Positions 12,201-25,600 of a stretch of DNA of 64,000 bases are shown piece by piece. A program made the translations under genes and the position numbers. The notes under the pieces were generated by a model. The model saw nothing but the letters and a program-made list of their open reading frames with translations, searched no databases and was not told the DNA's origin. How positions within the stretch are numbered: the first letter of the stretch is position 1; every line of letters begins with the position of its first letter. This DNA is from Lates calcarifer (Eukaryota > Chordata > Actinopteri > Centropomidae), in the NCBI RefSeq assembly GCF_001640805.2, contig NC_066848.1, positions 8,075,526-8,139,525 of the forward strand, read 5' to 3'.

Positions 12201-15200
12201 GACTGAAAGACACTGAGACATTAAACTGTTCCTGTGCATGTGTGTATCTGTACATTCACTTGCATACACACGTGTGAAAGCACTGTAATTTTAGCACACA
12301 TTAGTTTATGGACCCTAGCTCAGTTAATTCCATTCTCTGCTTATTTAAAAATGCCAATTAAATCCATGGCTAGATATTCCACCTCTGTCCCTCTACTTGT
12401 TATCCCTGTAAAAGAAAAAAAGAAAAAAAAAGATTCCTAAATCTCTGGTTTCTTTTCAGCTAGAACAGAAAGTAGATGTTACTGTTGATAGTTGCAGCCA
12501 AGGACCAACGCTAAACTATCTACTCAAAAATCATGAAACATATAGCAGTGTTTCATCTGTATTTATTCACCACAATATTATCAGTATTGTATGTTAAATT
12601 TTTATTTAGATGTATTACATAGTCTATACATGAGGTATTTCATCTTTAATTTAATATGTTTGGAAACATCTCGATAAAGCATTTAAATAAACATACTATA
12701 TCAAAATTTAATAAATTGTTGTTTTTTTTTTTAAAAAAACACATTATATTGTAGTTTTAAGCAGATATAAGGACATTTTGTAGACATAATTTATGTTATT
12801 AGAGCTGCCTCCAGCCTCCACTTATGAGTTACATTTTTCTGACAAATACATTAATAAATTTAAAACAATATGTGTTTATAAACCATTTGTAATGTTTATA
12901 TGTTATAATGCTGACTATGTAAGTAATTAATTTAATTCAATTTAATGCTCTTGATATATTGAGATATTTTTATTCTGGAAAAGAAACATCTAGCATAAGT
13001 CATGTTTGTCAACATCAGATTGTGTATCTATATCCATCTATGTTTGATGTTCAATCTGTGTTTGTTGTACAGATCCACAGATGCATCCATTTCAGACAAG
13101 TTTGTTGCCATTTCAGTAGAGAGAAATGTTTGGAAAGGCTTAACTTTTTTGGAAGTGATGAATATGTTTGAATATATTTGTTCGTCATCTATTTGGTCAA
13201 TCTTTTTCTCAGTTCTTGTCTAAAGGGAGTTTCAACAACTAAGACAGGCAGTAACACCCAAAAGTAGCCTACGAACCTGCAGTGTCTGAATCAGTTAATC
13301 TGAGGTTTGTGGCTAGAATTAATGTGTTCATAGTAAATTTAGGGCTTGTGTTACATAGAGATAAAACCAATAGTCAGATGCCATTTTGCAGAATGTATCA
13401 CTCTATAGTTTACTGTCTGTCAAAACTAAACATTTGAGACATTTAGATCCCATATCCTCACATTTTCTTTGTTCAGTTTCATAAGCTGACATTTTCTTTT
13501 TACTGCATCAGTAATCTACTCTGAGAGAACATTGGGAGAATAAGAATATGTTAGAGTTTGATTGCCAATAATCTGATATTTACACTGAGAGTTCATTGTT
13601 TCTCAGTCATCTTACCAACTGTAAACTTTAAACAAATTTCATGGCAGAAGAGCTTGAGTTGGTGACAGTTGCCTACACGCTCATTGTCAGTGGTGAGGAG
13701 GTTGATGGAGGAGGAAGAGGGAAAGTTGTTAATGTTATGCCTTTAAAGTCCAACTGAAATCAAAGTCACATAGTCATCCCCTTTTGTCATCTAAAACAAT
13801 GTCAATGTCACATTTTTTTAATGTATTGTTAATAGTTTTGCTCTGTCAAAAGGAGGGGAAAATGTCCTTTGATAATATTAGAAATGTTCCCCTTTGTCTG
13901 AGCAGGCTGGAGGCGCATATCAGTGTCTGTGTTTGATTGACAGCAGTTTGTGTTGAAGTCTATTTCCACTTTGAATAGTGTTTCTCACTCTTTAAACTGA
14001 GGTTTCCCACAGCGCCTCCTGCTGTGGTTGGGGTTAGGGCTTAAACTGGGCTATGGATAGGCGTAACAGAGATAACTTAATATTGGGGTCAGGTTAAGCA
14101 TTTCAGAAGATGACTGGTTGGGGTTAGGGATATAGTTTGTTTCAGATTAAAGGAAAGGGGGGACACATAGCCATACAGAAACAGTCTTAGACACAAGAGA
14201 CAAAGTAAACAAACTTGCCCTGTAGCTTACATTTCATGGGCAGACAGCATCTTGTTAGTGAAATGGAGGAGTTAGGACCACACCAGCATCTAAGCAGACC
14301 CAAGTGGTATTTGCAAGTAAGTTTACATGCTGTGTAATATGCTGCAGCTTAGCAGCTAATTAGCTATCCAGCCTGCAAACTGACATGAGACATTTTTTCC
14401 CTGGTGAATGTTTGTTTGGCTGCTCATTCAACAGACTTAAGTGCAGAATACGATGCTGACATTACAGCTTTACACAGTGGCAAACTAGGAACCACCATCA
14501 TTAAACTAAATCATCACCAAAATCATAAATCTATTGCATTAATTCTGACTATTTTCCAAAGGATTTGATTTAATACCTCTCAGATTGCTCCTCTGTGTCA
14601 CTGTCCCAAAAACATAGCATTTGAATATCATTTTTGGGCAGGACACATGAGCAGGAAAGACCAGCCTTGCAACTACATCACCATGTGGCAATAATGTTAA
14701 ATTGTCAAATTGTCAATAGTAGCTGTCCACTAGGTACTAGTATAGTATCTAGGTAAATACTAGTATAGTATCTAGGTAAATACTAGATACTATACTCAAC
14801 ACTTTTATTCACCTTAAATAATCACAAGCAAGTATTAATGGCTTGCAGATAACAAGCTGAATACAAAACTGACTACATGCATCTTTTTGCAGTGAGGGTA
14901 TGACTACATTACAGTCTCAGGAGGGCACAGGCTGCAGTTGAGAGTTAGAAAAGCCATCAGAGTCAAACCGAAACTGGTGGAGCTTGTGGTAAAACCAGCA
15001 GGTGGGACATTGTGCCGCCACGTTATCAATCAGATGACACTTTATTTAGGCTGACACGCTATAACTGGAGCTGAGACCCTAAAACCTGCAGAGTGGAAAT
15101 CCATAAACACTGAACACTACTACCATGTGTGTGTGTGTGTGTGTGCATTAAACAGAGTAAAGCTCAGTAAAAGTCCCAAACCACTGCAGCATACTTTCCA

Positions 15201-18200
15201 CTACCTTCCCCCTTTTTTCCGGCAGGATAGCCTAACAAGGAGTGGAATCCTGCCCAATCAATTACTTGCTGACTCACCCATCCAGCAGCAGGATGGCGTT
15301 CTTCCGGGGTCGCCCTGCATTGGGGCCATAGAGATGGGCTCGGTGGTAATAGCGTACAGACTGCAGCAAGGTCCGCAGTTTGGTATAGTCCTGAGCCAAC
15401 TGGGTGCTGTTGACCGCACGACCCACCATGCTGCGGTAGGCATTCGGCTCTGGGAAGAGGAGATGGAGTAGAGTGAGCCAGAGAGATAAAGTTTATGCAA
15501 GCAACAGTGGGGAGGTGGCAGAGAATATTGTTGTTGTTGTAGTCTGATCTTTCTCTCCTAGAGAGTATCCAGCCAGTACATCTACAGCCAGTAGAAAAAG
15601 GGATAATTGGCCAATTCGCAGTAATACAGACAGATGGACTCAGTGTCAGGGGAATGGTCCAAGCACACAGGGTGGCCTTAGAGAATCAGTAAAACAAAGA
15701 GAGTGAGGGAGCTAGTTTCCCCAAAAGGAGGAGAAATAAACTTTTGCAGGCCCACTGCTGTTTAACCACTCTACTATAGAAAACTGGGATTATATCTGTA
15801 CCGATTTGTGTTTTAGCTGTAAAATGAAACTTTATGTTTTTTTGTGTGTATGTAGCTGTGTCTGTGCTGTACTCCATATAATGAGAATATTATTAGCAAA
15901 TTTCAAAGGATCACCTTTTCATTCAACGTCTACAAATTCGGTCTATGTCTGCACTGTCTGGATGATTTACTCAAAATGATTACTTTCGCTACGGTTCAAG
16001 CCCTCACTAAAATTTTCACATGGTCCAATCAATGGATTTTTCATGGTACTTTTAGGCTTAAGCGAAAATAAAAGTTTCTTGTGTGAGCTTTATTGCAGAT
16101 GAAATGAAATGAAAATATGAAGTGATGTGCAGCAGGCAAACACAGGGCTCTGTGTGCACTGTAGCTCCCCAGGAACACAGATGGTTAGGATGACATGAGG
16201 ACTAGCAGTTCCTTTCATCCCCGAATGAACCCTCGCCTTAACCCTTAAACTGCTAGACACACACGTATTGTTCATTCTCTAAATAATGTCTCTCTAACCA
16301 GTAAATGTGACATGAACAAAAAGTGTAACTATTTTCTCATTGCACATTTTTAGTAGAGAAAAAATCTGTTAATTATGTATTAGAAATGACTGGTATTCAT
16401 CCAATGTTTCTGGTAAAGGTTTCCAGTCCAGAGATCCATCACCTCAGTAGTTTTAGAAGAAAACTGCTTAGGATAGTTTTAGATTGGTTAAGTTAGAAAT
16501 TGTTAGAAGTTTATGTAAAATGTTGGAAACAGTTTTTCAGATCCTTAGTTTGATTAAGGTTAGTGCAACAATTTATATGGGCTTTAGTCTAAAACTGCTG
16601 ATCTAACATTGTTGTCTCATTGCTCTTTCTTTGCATGAGCCAGTAAAATCATTTGCTCTTGGACTAACTCCTCCTCCCTTAAATGTTGACAGCATTTATG
16701 AACATATGTCTCAATAATATCTATGCAAAGTTTTACTGTGTGTCATAACCTCCAGTTGCAGAGAAAGTTATTACTTCCATCAAGTAAAGTGGAGGTACCT
16801 CGAAATTGTACGTCAATATCAGAAGCATACTCATTAGTTTTTACTACCCACTGCAGCCTATCTTGTTATTTTGCAGGCAGTATGTGGTGTGTTGCTGTAC
16901 TGACCGTTGCCCAGCTCCCAGGAGATGTTGTACTTCTTGCCAGCGCTGTACTTCAGGAGGCTCAGGGTGGAGGACGTGTTCCAGGAGTTGTCTGGGTTTC
17001 TGTGCAGCGCATTAAGCCCCAGGATCAGGTGCAGACCAGCACAGTCGGCAAAGTTGTACAGTTTGTCTAAAGACCTGGCTGGGAGAAACCCACAAAGCAG
17101 TTGTAACTTTGATTCTTGTATGCACCTGGAGTCATGTGAACATATGAACATGATGGAGACCATGTGGAGCTCACTGATCTACTGATTCACATGTCCATGT
17201 GGGAATCCACTACTATTGTTCGACAGCCATATCTAGAATTCCATTTTGGTGTTCTCTGTACCATAACCACGTGTATTTGCAGCTATTTCTGTTCTCTTAT
17301 GATTTCTTGTAGTTCTGTGTAATTGAAGAAGATATGAACAGATATGACAGACTGCTGTTTTCACTTTTGACTACAAACTAAAAGCCACATTTGCCTTTCA
17401 GAGAGACGTAAAACTCATTTCTGTAACATGATCAGTTTGTTTTGTTGATTAAGTTCGTATGCAGCATGTCTGGCTAAGAAAGAATATACAGTATTGGGTA
17501 TATTGTGTTATAAGGAACTCTGCAAGTTCTCAATACTGAGAAAGAGTAAAAAAGTTTTAAAGTTCACAAAATGAAAAAAGTCATTGGAAAAACATTGGGT
17601 TTGTCCATTTAAACAAACAAGCTCTTTCCCATGTGACCCTTAAAAAAAGGGGGTGGCTTCTTCTAATTTCTTTAACCTCAGTAAATTGTAACATATACAA
17701 TTAGCAAAAGAAGATTGCATTTCTCAGCAGCAATGTGTATGGAAATTTTGTGTGTATTGTGTTTTGGATAAACTGCAAGCTACCGCCGGGATTTATTCTG
17801 CAATCAAATCGTCGTGTTCCAGGTACTGAACTTTTGTTGCACGTGATGTATGTCCATTTGTACACATGACAGCTGAGTCTCGTCTTCGGCAACACTCACT
17901 GAGAATCCAGACAGACTGATTTTCCCATCATGGACTCCTGTGGTGATGGGCTCCTCAGAGCAGCGAGCACAGGATCGTTCTGTTCTGCAGCTGACTGCTC
18001 ACTCACGTTTATGTGCGCTGTCTGTATCAAAACACATTCTCTCTGTGCAGTAAAGGACAAGCGCCCACCACAGATGCTGGCATATGGTGAGAGTGCTGAA
18101 AGTGTTTGTTTATATTTTAATGTGTGACTGCAGGCTGCTGCTGGATACCTCAGGCACTTGTTTTGAAATTTAATCTGTTTGGAGTCATTCCATTAACGTA

Positions 18201-21200
18201 AATATTACCCTGAACCTTGACCCTTACTTCCTAGGTTCAACAGGAAACAGATGAAGACTGTGCGCCTCTCTGGTTCCTGCTAGAATTTGGCATCAACTGT
18301 GGGTTAGGCACCAGCTCCCAACTGATAGCTCTGTCCAGTGAGCACTGGAGACACAAGCAGAGCAGGGTGCATGTGAGGTTATTCTTTTGGATACATGTCA
18401 AGCTGTTAGAAGGTGCAAGATTCTCTAATATTGTAATATTTAATAAATGGATGCGAAAGATACAAATGTCTGGCCTCAAGTCAGCGTCAGAACACATTTG
18501 AACACCAAACAATGCTTATTAAGTCACGCTTGAGCTCAAATGTGGTTTTTTTATTCAGCATTTACTGTAAGCCTTTACTTCCAATAGAGCAGTGGTAATG
18601 CATAATCCACAGAGCAAATAGAGAGAACAGAAAGATTGCTTGTTGCACCTGGCATTAATTCGGTTTCCAGCAACGGCAGGACAAAGCCTGAAAACAATAT
18701 AGCTATAGCAGTAACAATGGTTTTATTGCACACAGTGCTCTTTGGGATTGTATTCCTCCTGAGTAAACTGTCTGTTCTCCATCTCATTAATAACCACCAA
18801 TAACATTATTATCATAACTGCTATTATCATAACTCCTTCCCTCTGTGGTTAAATCAGAGTGGTGTCTGTTTGCAGGAGCAGGAGTTAGGGGCAACAGGAG
18901 AGAGAAAGTAGCGCCAGATGTGGCTGTCAGGATGAGTGATTCCAGGCCTTTCCTCACCTGAGATCTGAGCAGAAGGCGACCAGCCTTGCTCCAAGACACA
19001 GCGAGCAGCCCTGCACACACATCATAAAGGCATCATGAGGTACATCAAGCTGCTAAAAATATTGTTTCTCTGCTGGCAGGTCTAGGGGCAGCATGTATGA
19101 TCAAATAAATGTCTACGTGTTTATGTGTCAGTTTGGTTCTACTTAACTAGTGGCAGACAAACTCACATGTGTACAGATTCTTTCTTATGTCTCTGCAGTT
19201 TAAAGGAATGTTGAACGGTGAGAGCAAAGGTAGAAAAATAAACATCCTGCAACACTGGTTGAAAACTTTGTACCCCTTTTTTGCTAACTAAAAGTCTGGA
19301 CAACAACACTATACTTTGTTTTCCTTTTTTCTCTTTGACACATTCATTTTATTCTAGCACTGTCAAGTAGGAAGTGGATCAGAAGTTAAATAACTGCACT
19401 TGAATCATTATCTGTAATCGATGAAGCTGATATTAGTTGATTAATCAGTCAACCAACAGAAAACTAACTGACAACTATTTTGACATGACAAAAGCTTTCA
19501 GTCATTTTTATAGCAAAAATAGTGAAAACTGAAATACGTTCTCAGGTTCCAGCATCTCAAATGGCAGGATTTGTTGCCTGTCTGTCATATTATAATAGTA
19601 ATTTCACTGGACTTTGGGTTAGACAAAACATGACAAAACATGAAGATGACATTTTTGGCTGTGTGAAGTTGAGGTAGTTCAGGTATTTTTTCACTATTTT
19701 TTGAAATTTTGTATACTAAATGTTCAACCTAATTAACATTAAAATAATCTGCAGATAAATTGATGGTAAAAAATAATTGTTAGTTATAGCTTACAGCTTT
19801 TAATAGTGTGTGTACCTATTATTAAGAGAAGCTGGTGCAAACTTTTGCTAAGCTACAGTGAGTCATGAGTTTGTCTTATTCAGGGTAAACAGGACAAACA
19901 ATTGTTAACATTCCTTGGGAACAATCTATCCCTTTAATAGTGGTTAATCCTCAGTTAGCCTTCTGGTGAGTTTTAGTTGCACAAACTAACAGCTACTAAC
20001 GCAAGCACTAAGTATAGCATTACTGACCAGCAGAGCCAAGTTCTCAATTATCGCCTGACAAGAGCAGGGCATATTATGCTTTCCTTCAAAAGAGAAAAGG
20101 ATGCTGGGTAGATCCACCCTCCTGGTGTCAGGAAATCTGTAGATCACTAAGTCCAAACATGAAAGAGCTCCTGCACAGACACCAGAAAGCCCTGAAGCTA
20201 CAAATCTGTGATCTCCGTCAGCCCAAAGTAATGACATTACCAAGACACTGTGAATCTGTGTGTGTATGCATAAGCACTCATACCGAATGGTTGTGTATGT
20301 GAGCTGTTAGGGCTTACTATCACATCTGTGTAATGCTGAAGAGGAGACATGTAGAGGGATTCAATGAAATATGGAGATAAATGGTGGGTTTCTGGTGGAA
20401 TAGCAGCCCTTATTGTTATTGGACACTCACTCTCCCAAATGGAAACAATACAAATGATCTACTGTTTCACAAACACAGACATAGACAATCAATCAAGCAA
20501 AGTGAAATTGCCTTTACTTCTGTTAGATGCATCAAGCCAGTAACAAATGGTGCGCATCCCAGTGTCACTGAATAATCTATTAAAGTCAACATCATTATTC
20601 AGTTTGCTGTTCTTGTAAGAATGGTTGTTTCTTATGTTGCAATATGGTTTAAAATGGGTCTCAAAATTCTCAATTACACAACACAATGAAGGCCTGTCTG
20701 AGAGGTCAGACTTCAGTGGACTCACTCAGCTACAAACTTCTCTTTTATCTTACAAACAGTCAAGCCAGAAACAAGCAGAACAAACCCAGAAAGCTAAGTG
20801 TGCATGCATGTGTGTGTATGCGCCTGTGTGTATGCGTGTGTTGGCGTGCCGTTGTGTATTTGTATGTAGCGGAAAGAGTGGGGTCTGGATATTGTCAAGC
20901 TGTCTATCTGATAGAAAAGCCAGTTCTGTGAAGCAGAGAGGCCCGGCAGCATCAGTCAGCGCTATGCCTCATTTCTGCAGCTCTGCATTAAACACTGAAG
21001 TACACATAGACAGTGTCCGCTGGTTTACACACCACCCACATGAACCAGACACGCATTTGAAGCTTCCAGTGAAATCACACTTTTCTCTGTTGATGCACCT
21101 TTGGTGATTTGCTGTCAGCCAAGACAGGTGCTCTTTTTACATGACAGACATCTCCTCATGCAGCTTTAAATTGTTGTTTGTTTTACGCTTTAGCTGCAAG

Positions 21201-23715
21201 AATAACTTCATTTATATCATAAATCCTCACAAAATAAGGAAGTATCTAGTGCTGTTACTTGTTATGAGACAGACCTGTTTTGGGACCTTGGGAAAGTCTC
21301 CAAATTGAAAAATAGCCTCACATCAACCAAGTCATGAAAAACAGGTTGAGAGAGAAAAAAAAGAAAGACACACGATAAAATTGTTACAGACAGAAAACTA
21401 ATGCTGTGTAGTGAATCAGTCACTTGATATTTCACATGCTCACATTTCACTATAACCAGAAAAGAGGGGCAGGCCAAAGATATAGAAATTCAAATTTAAG
21501 TTTGGCATTTGTACACTGATTTGCACAATAGCACAAACCAAATGAATAACTGCCTATTTATAAATAATTAAAATTTTTACAGTGATTTCAAACTATGTTT
21601 AGAAAATACATATTTAAATGCTTAAAAGTGTTTTGATTTTGTCAGCGGGCAGGCAAACGTGTCTTTATTCATGAGAGGGAGTAAGTTGGGCTTAGTCACC
21701 TTCAACCTGCTCTTGACTAGGTTTGGCTGGAAGTTATGTTCATTATTTGACTGGCACCCATTCAAGCTTGCTTTGTGCATTATCCTTTTGTGTGCTGAGA
21801 GGAAAGTGCGCATAGTCTGCTGCGATGCAGAGGGAACAAACAGCATCTTCTTACACTTCGTCTCCCAAATTCAAATTCAGATGATTTGTGAAAACAATTC
21901 TTGTCCTGAACTTCAAGATTTCAGATTAGGAATGCTGCTATAGCGCTACATTTCAGCCTTAGGAGATAAAATAAGGAGCACAGAAAAAAAAACTTGTTTT
22001 CTTTCTCTGGTTTCTTTCAATACAGAAATATAGTGACTTACTGCCAGACACAGCTTACTGCCACAGCAAATGTCAATTTGGATGTTTAGTCCTATCAAAG
22101 TCAGTCTGGAACATACACGTGCACACACACATACACACACAAAGAGACTGGAGCTGAGCTCTGGCTTGCTTTAAAAGCCAAATCAAAACCGAATCCTCCA
22201 GAGACATGTGCAGACAGGGGAGAAGGCTGTTTAGAGAAATTAATTCTGAGCCTTTTTTCCTGTTTATGAATACAATGTGTTTTTCCATATCTGAAGATGA
22301 GTGCACACATTGCGTCAAGCTTCCAGAGCTCTTAAAAGTGCATCTTAAGTGTCCACACTCCTCGCAAACAGGATCTTAGAACATACCTCCAAATACAGAC
22401 TTATGGGACAAAGGCCTCAAATTTTTGATAATAATTTCACACTTTGTGGATTAAAAGCATCAATTCTGAGGCAAAGATACATGTGCATGAAATTACATCA
22501 TGTTCCCATACATAAGAGCAGAGATGCTTGTAATTTTCTCTGTCAGCTGTAACAACTCACATTACATCAGCTTGAACTGTGCAGTGAAACACATACACAC
22601 ATACAGAAACACACACATTAAATTTGCATTGTGAACTCAGTGGGGAAAGCATGGTGGGAACAGCTACTCTCAAAATGTGCATCCATCAAATTGTTCTGAA
22701 CATGCAGGGGACAATTGTTGATGACAGTAGTTAAGGTTTTACCAGATGGACTGCAAAGTAATTTAACATTTATACTTAACACACACCACGTGCACACATG
22801 CAGTCACAGACAAACAGCATGGCCAGTCATGAAAGATTTGGAAGTAAACTGCTAAAATATCCAGGAAAACCCAAGTGTGGCGCATTTATCATCAGCTCCT
22901 CCATCATGACTTCAATCTCTTTTCTCCACCAGCTTCAGTGACTTGTCTAGCAACTCTCTGCCTTCTGTTTCTCATTGGACCGGTTCCTCCACTAACCAGA
23001 TCCTCTGTGGCTGCAGGAAAAGACACTGTAACTGGAGCAAGGTCATCTCGAGACCGACGTTTCCAATTCACAAATTTTTAAAAAGGTAGTCAAAAGTTTA
23101 AGAGCAGCTATCGATGCAGTTTGATCATTCATCCGAATCGGTCAAAGTAAAACCAGGATACTGTTACGGTCGCTGTATTGAGTGCTATTAAATGTGGTAG
23201 TTTGCTATGTTCGCATGGTGTATCTGCAACTTATCCTGATGTTAACTTGACACTGCATGTTAGGGTTGTGCAGAGGGAGAAATGTGGTTCCAATATAGTG
23301 TGAGTCTGTGCTGCTCCACCAGCGTGTTGCACAGAACCCAACGCCTCCATGTTTACACACACACATCTCCACATGGACTCTTCTTTCATACAGGGTGGCT
23401 CCACTCCAGCGAAACCATTCAGGTCAAACCACTTTTGTATTTTGGAAGAATGCAAGATATGTGGTGGGCACCTGTTTTCAATTCTGTTAGTAGAGGGGGA
23501 CTGACGTGTGTGTGTGCATGCGCGTGTGTGTATGTGGAAACAAGAGTGTGAGAGAGAGATTACCTCAATCTGTGAATTTGCTGTGACTAGACTTGTGTGT
23601 GGCCCTCCTCTGTGTACCCAGTGTAAGGAGGTGCAGAGCAAGTCGACAGAGCTGGTGAGTAAGATGAGTGGTATGTTAACATACACTGCTCTCGATGTAA
23701 AGTACACTCTCGTTG

Positions 23716-23767
<52 letters not shown>

Positions 23768-25558
23768 TCTAGCCTAGGCAACAGCCTGCAGTAGACAACA
23801 AATCAAAGACAGAGAAGTGGACAAAATAACATCAACTGACTTTCATTGGCTTTGGGCCATGTAACTCAAACCACTTGTTGGGGGAACAGGGTGTGAGGGA
23901 AATGTGTATGGGGTGTGAGTGGTTTTCACATCTGTTTGGCAATGGTCACTGTCTATCACTCCCTAATGGGAAAAGTACACTTTTTAGACACTAATGACCT
24001 CACTGTGTTTGGCTTGTAAAGATACAAGGTGTGTGGAAGTATTTGTTTCCCAGGAGAGAAACATCTCCATGTCTTTTTGTTTACATTGTGGAGCTACCTA
24101 CAAACCACAACCAAACACAAATGCATCCAAAGGAGAAGAATTTAACATCTGTCACCGTGAGGTAAAACTGTTTAGAAATCATCCCGCTATTATAAACTGA
24201 CAGCCTGTTTAGTAACTCTTGAATCTAAATGAAGTTTCATCTCTCTCTAAGGCAAACAACTGTCTTAACTGTGAGACGCTTTAGGTAGCCACGAGTAGAT
24301 ACACCTAAAACCTTACAGTTAAAGTAAAATCAAAAGGTCAAGTCTCTTTGCAGTCAAACATGATGTCAAAGTGATTTTGAAAGTTACTGTCTGATTGACA
24401 GTTGAGCTGGAATGGGTGCACAGACAAAATGTAAACAAACTTGTGTAACTGTAGCTTACTTGCCAAGGACAGACAGTATTTTGTTAGCAGTGAAGAATAA
24501 GGATTGCACCATTTACCATTTAAACTGACCACAGTTAAAGCTACACTAATCATTTTATTCACAAGGCCGCAGTGGCGAAGTCAGTTTTACAAATGCAAAC
24601 CACCGTGACTGACTGACTGAGAGATGAAGTCACAACACTGGTTGGCCAGCTGAGTTAGAGTTTCCCCACTGGCTGATGCTCTTTCAAAATGAACTGCACA
24701 AAGTTTATCTTATGTCATCCGGTGGGCATTTATTAGCAGTGCTGCTGACTAGATTTAGTTTTTTTTTTCTTTCTTTCTTTCTTTTTTTCCCAAAAAAAGC
24801 ACCTACCAACAAATCTAACAACTTTGTAGACAAACCTTAGCTACTTTCCATAGAAGAGAGTCACCAGTATTGCCCTGCAAGCGCGAGGTTTGGGCAAATA
24901 AAGGCCAATGACATCATGAAAATACAAATGAGTGAATTACGTAATCTATTGACATTTAAAAAGTTTTTGAACAGGATTTAACTACTTCCCATTCAAAGCA
25001 GTTGTTTACAGTGGTTCCACAACAGATTTCAGCTACGTCCTCAATTTCACACATTGACCATACACATTCCAGCCTTATACTAGGTTTTGACTTAGTCTTG
25101 GACTATGAATGAAATTACTTGCTCAAAAAGATGAGAGAATTATCACTAACTCTGCAGTTCCTCTCAGCTCAACAGAGTTTCTTATCATCATTCAGCTCAC
25201 TGTTTTGATTTTCAGTCCCCAACTTTACTCCTTTGGTTCACTCTTACCACTCTCATCAGTGTCATATCCAGCTGTGTCACTGCTATCAGTGAAAAAGCTC
25301 TTAAAGCCCACAGGCTACTACCTGCCCAGGACATTGAGTACTCATGGGTTGGACCATACCCATCTTTGAACTTGGCCTTCAATTTGATTTTAGCTACACA
25401 CCTGTAAAGTTTTGTGTCTGCATCTTGTACAGTTGCGACACTATTGCAGTGACAAAATCTGCCCACAGACATATAAACACCGGCCACATTTCCTCAAAAC
25501 CACCTCTGTGGTAGTTCTCACTACAGTAGATGTCTCCAGGACCACATTTAGCCATGAT

Positions 25559-25600
<42 letters not shown>

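Larger units (their letters stand above)
10436..15277 (-). other. hpse2: HPSE2 intron 5 (4.8 kb)
   Basis: Contains a palindromic Tc1-like relic (10503-11165), a 23-base perfect tandem duplication (14735-14780) and a (TG)10 tract (15126-15145). The remainder is AT-rich intron with nothing recognised. Confidence 0.8.

Noticed and set aside
20625..21107. 160-codon plus-strand open frame
   Set aside because: The Cys/Val-rich centre comes from TG-rich sequence and there is no homology; a chance frame in the 25-kb intron.
23508..23781. Val-Cys and Thr-His repeat open frames on both strands
   Set aside because: Direct translation of the (TG)24 microsatellite.
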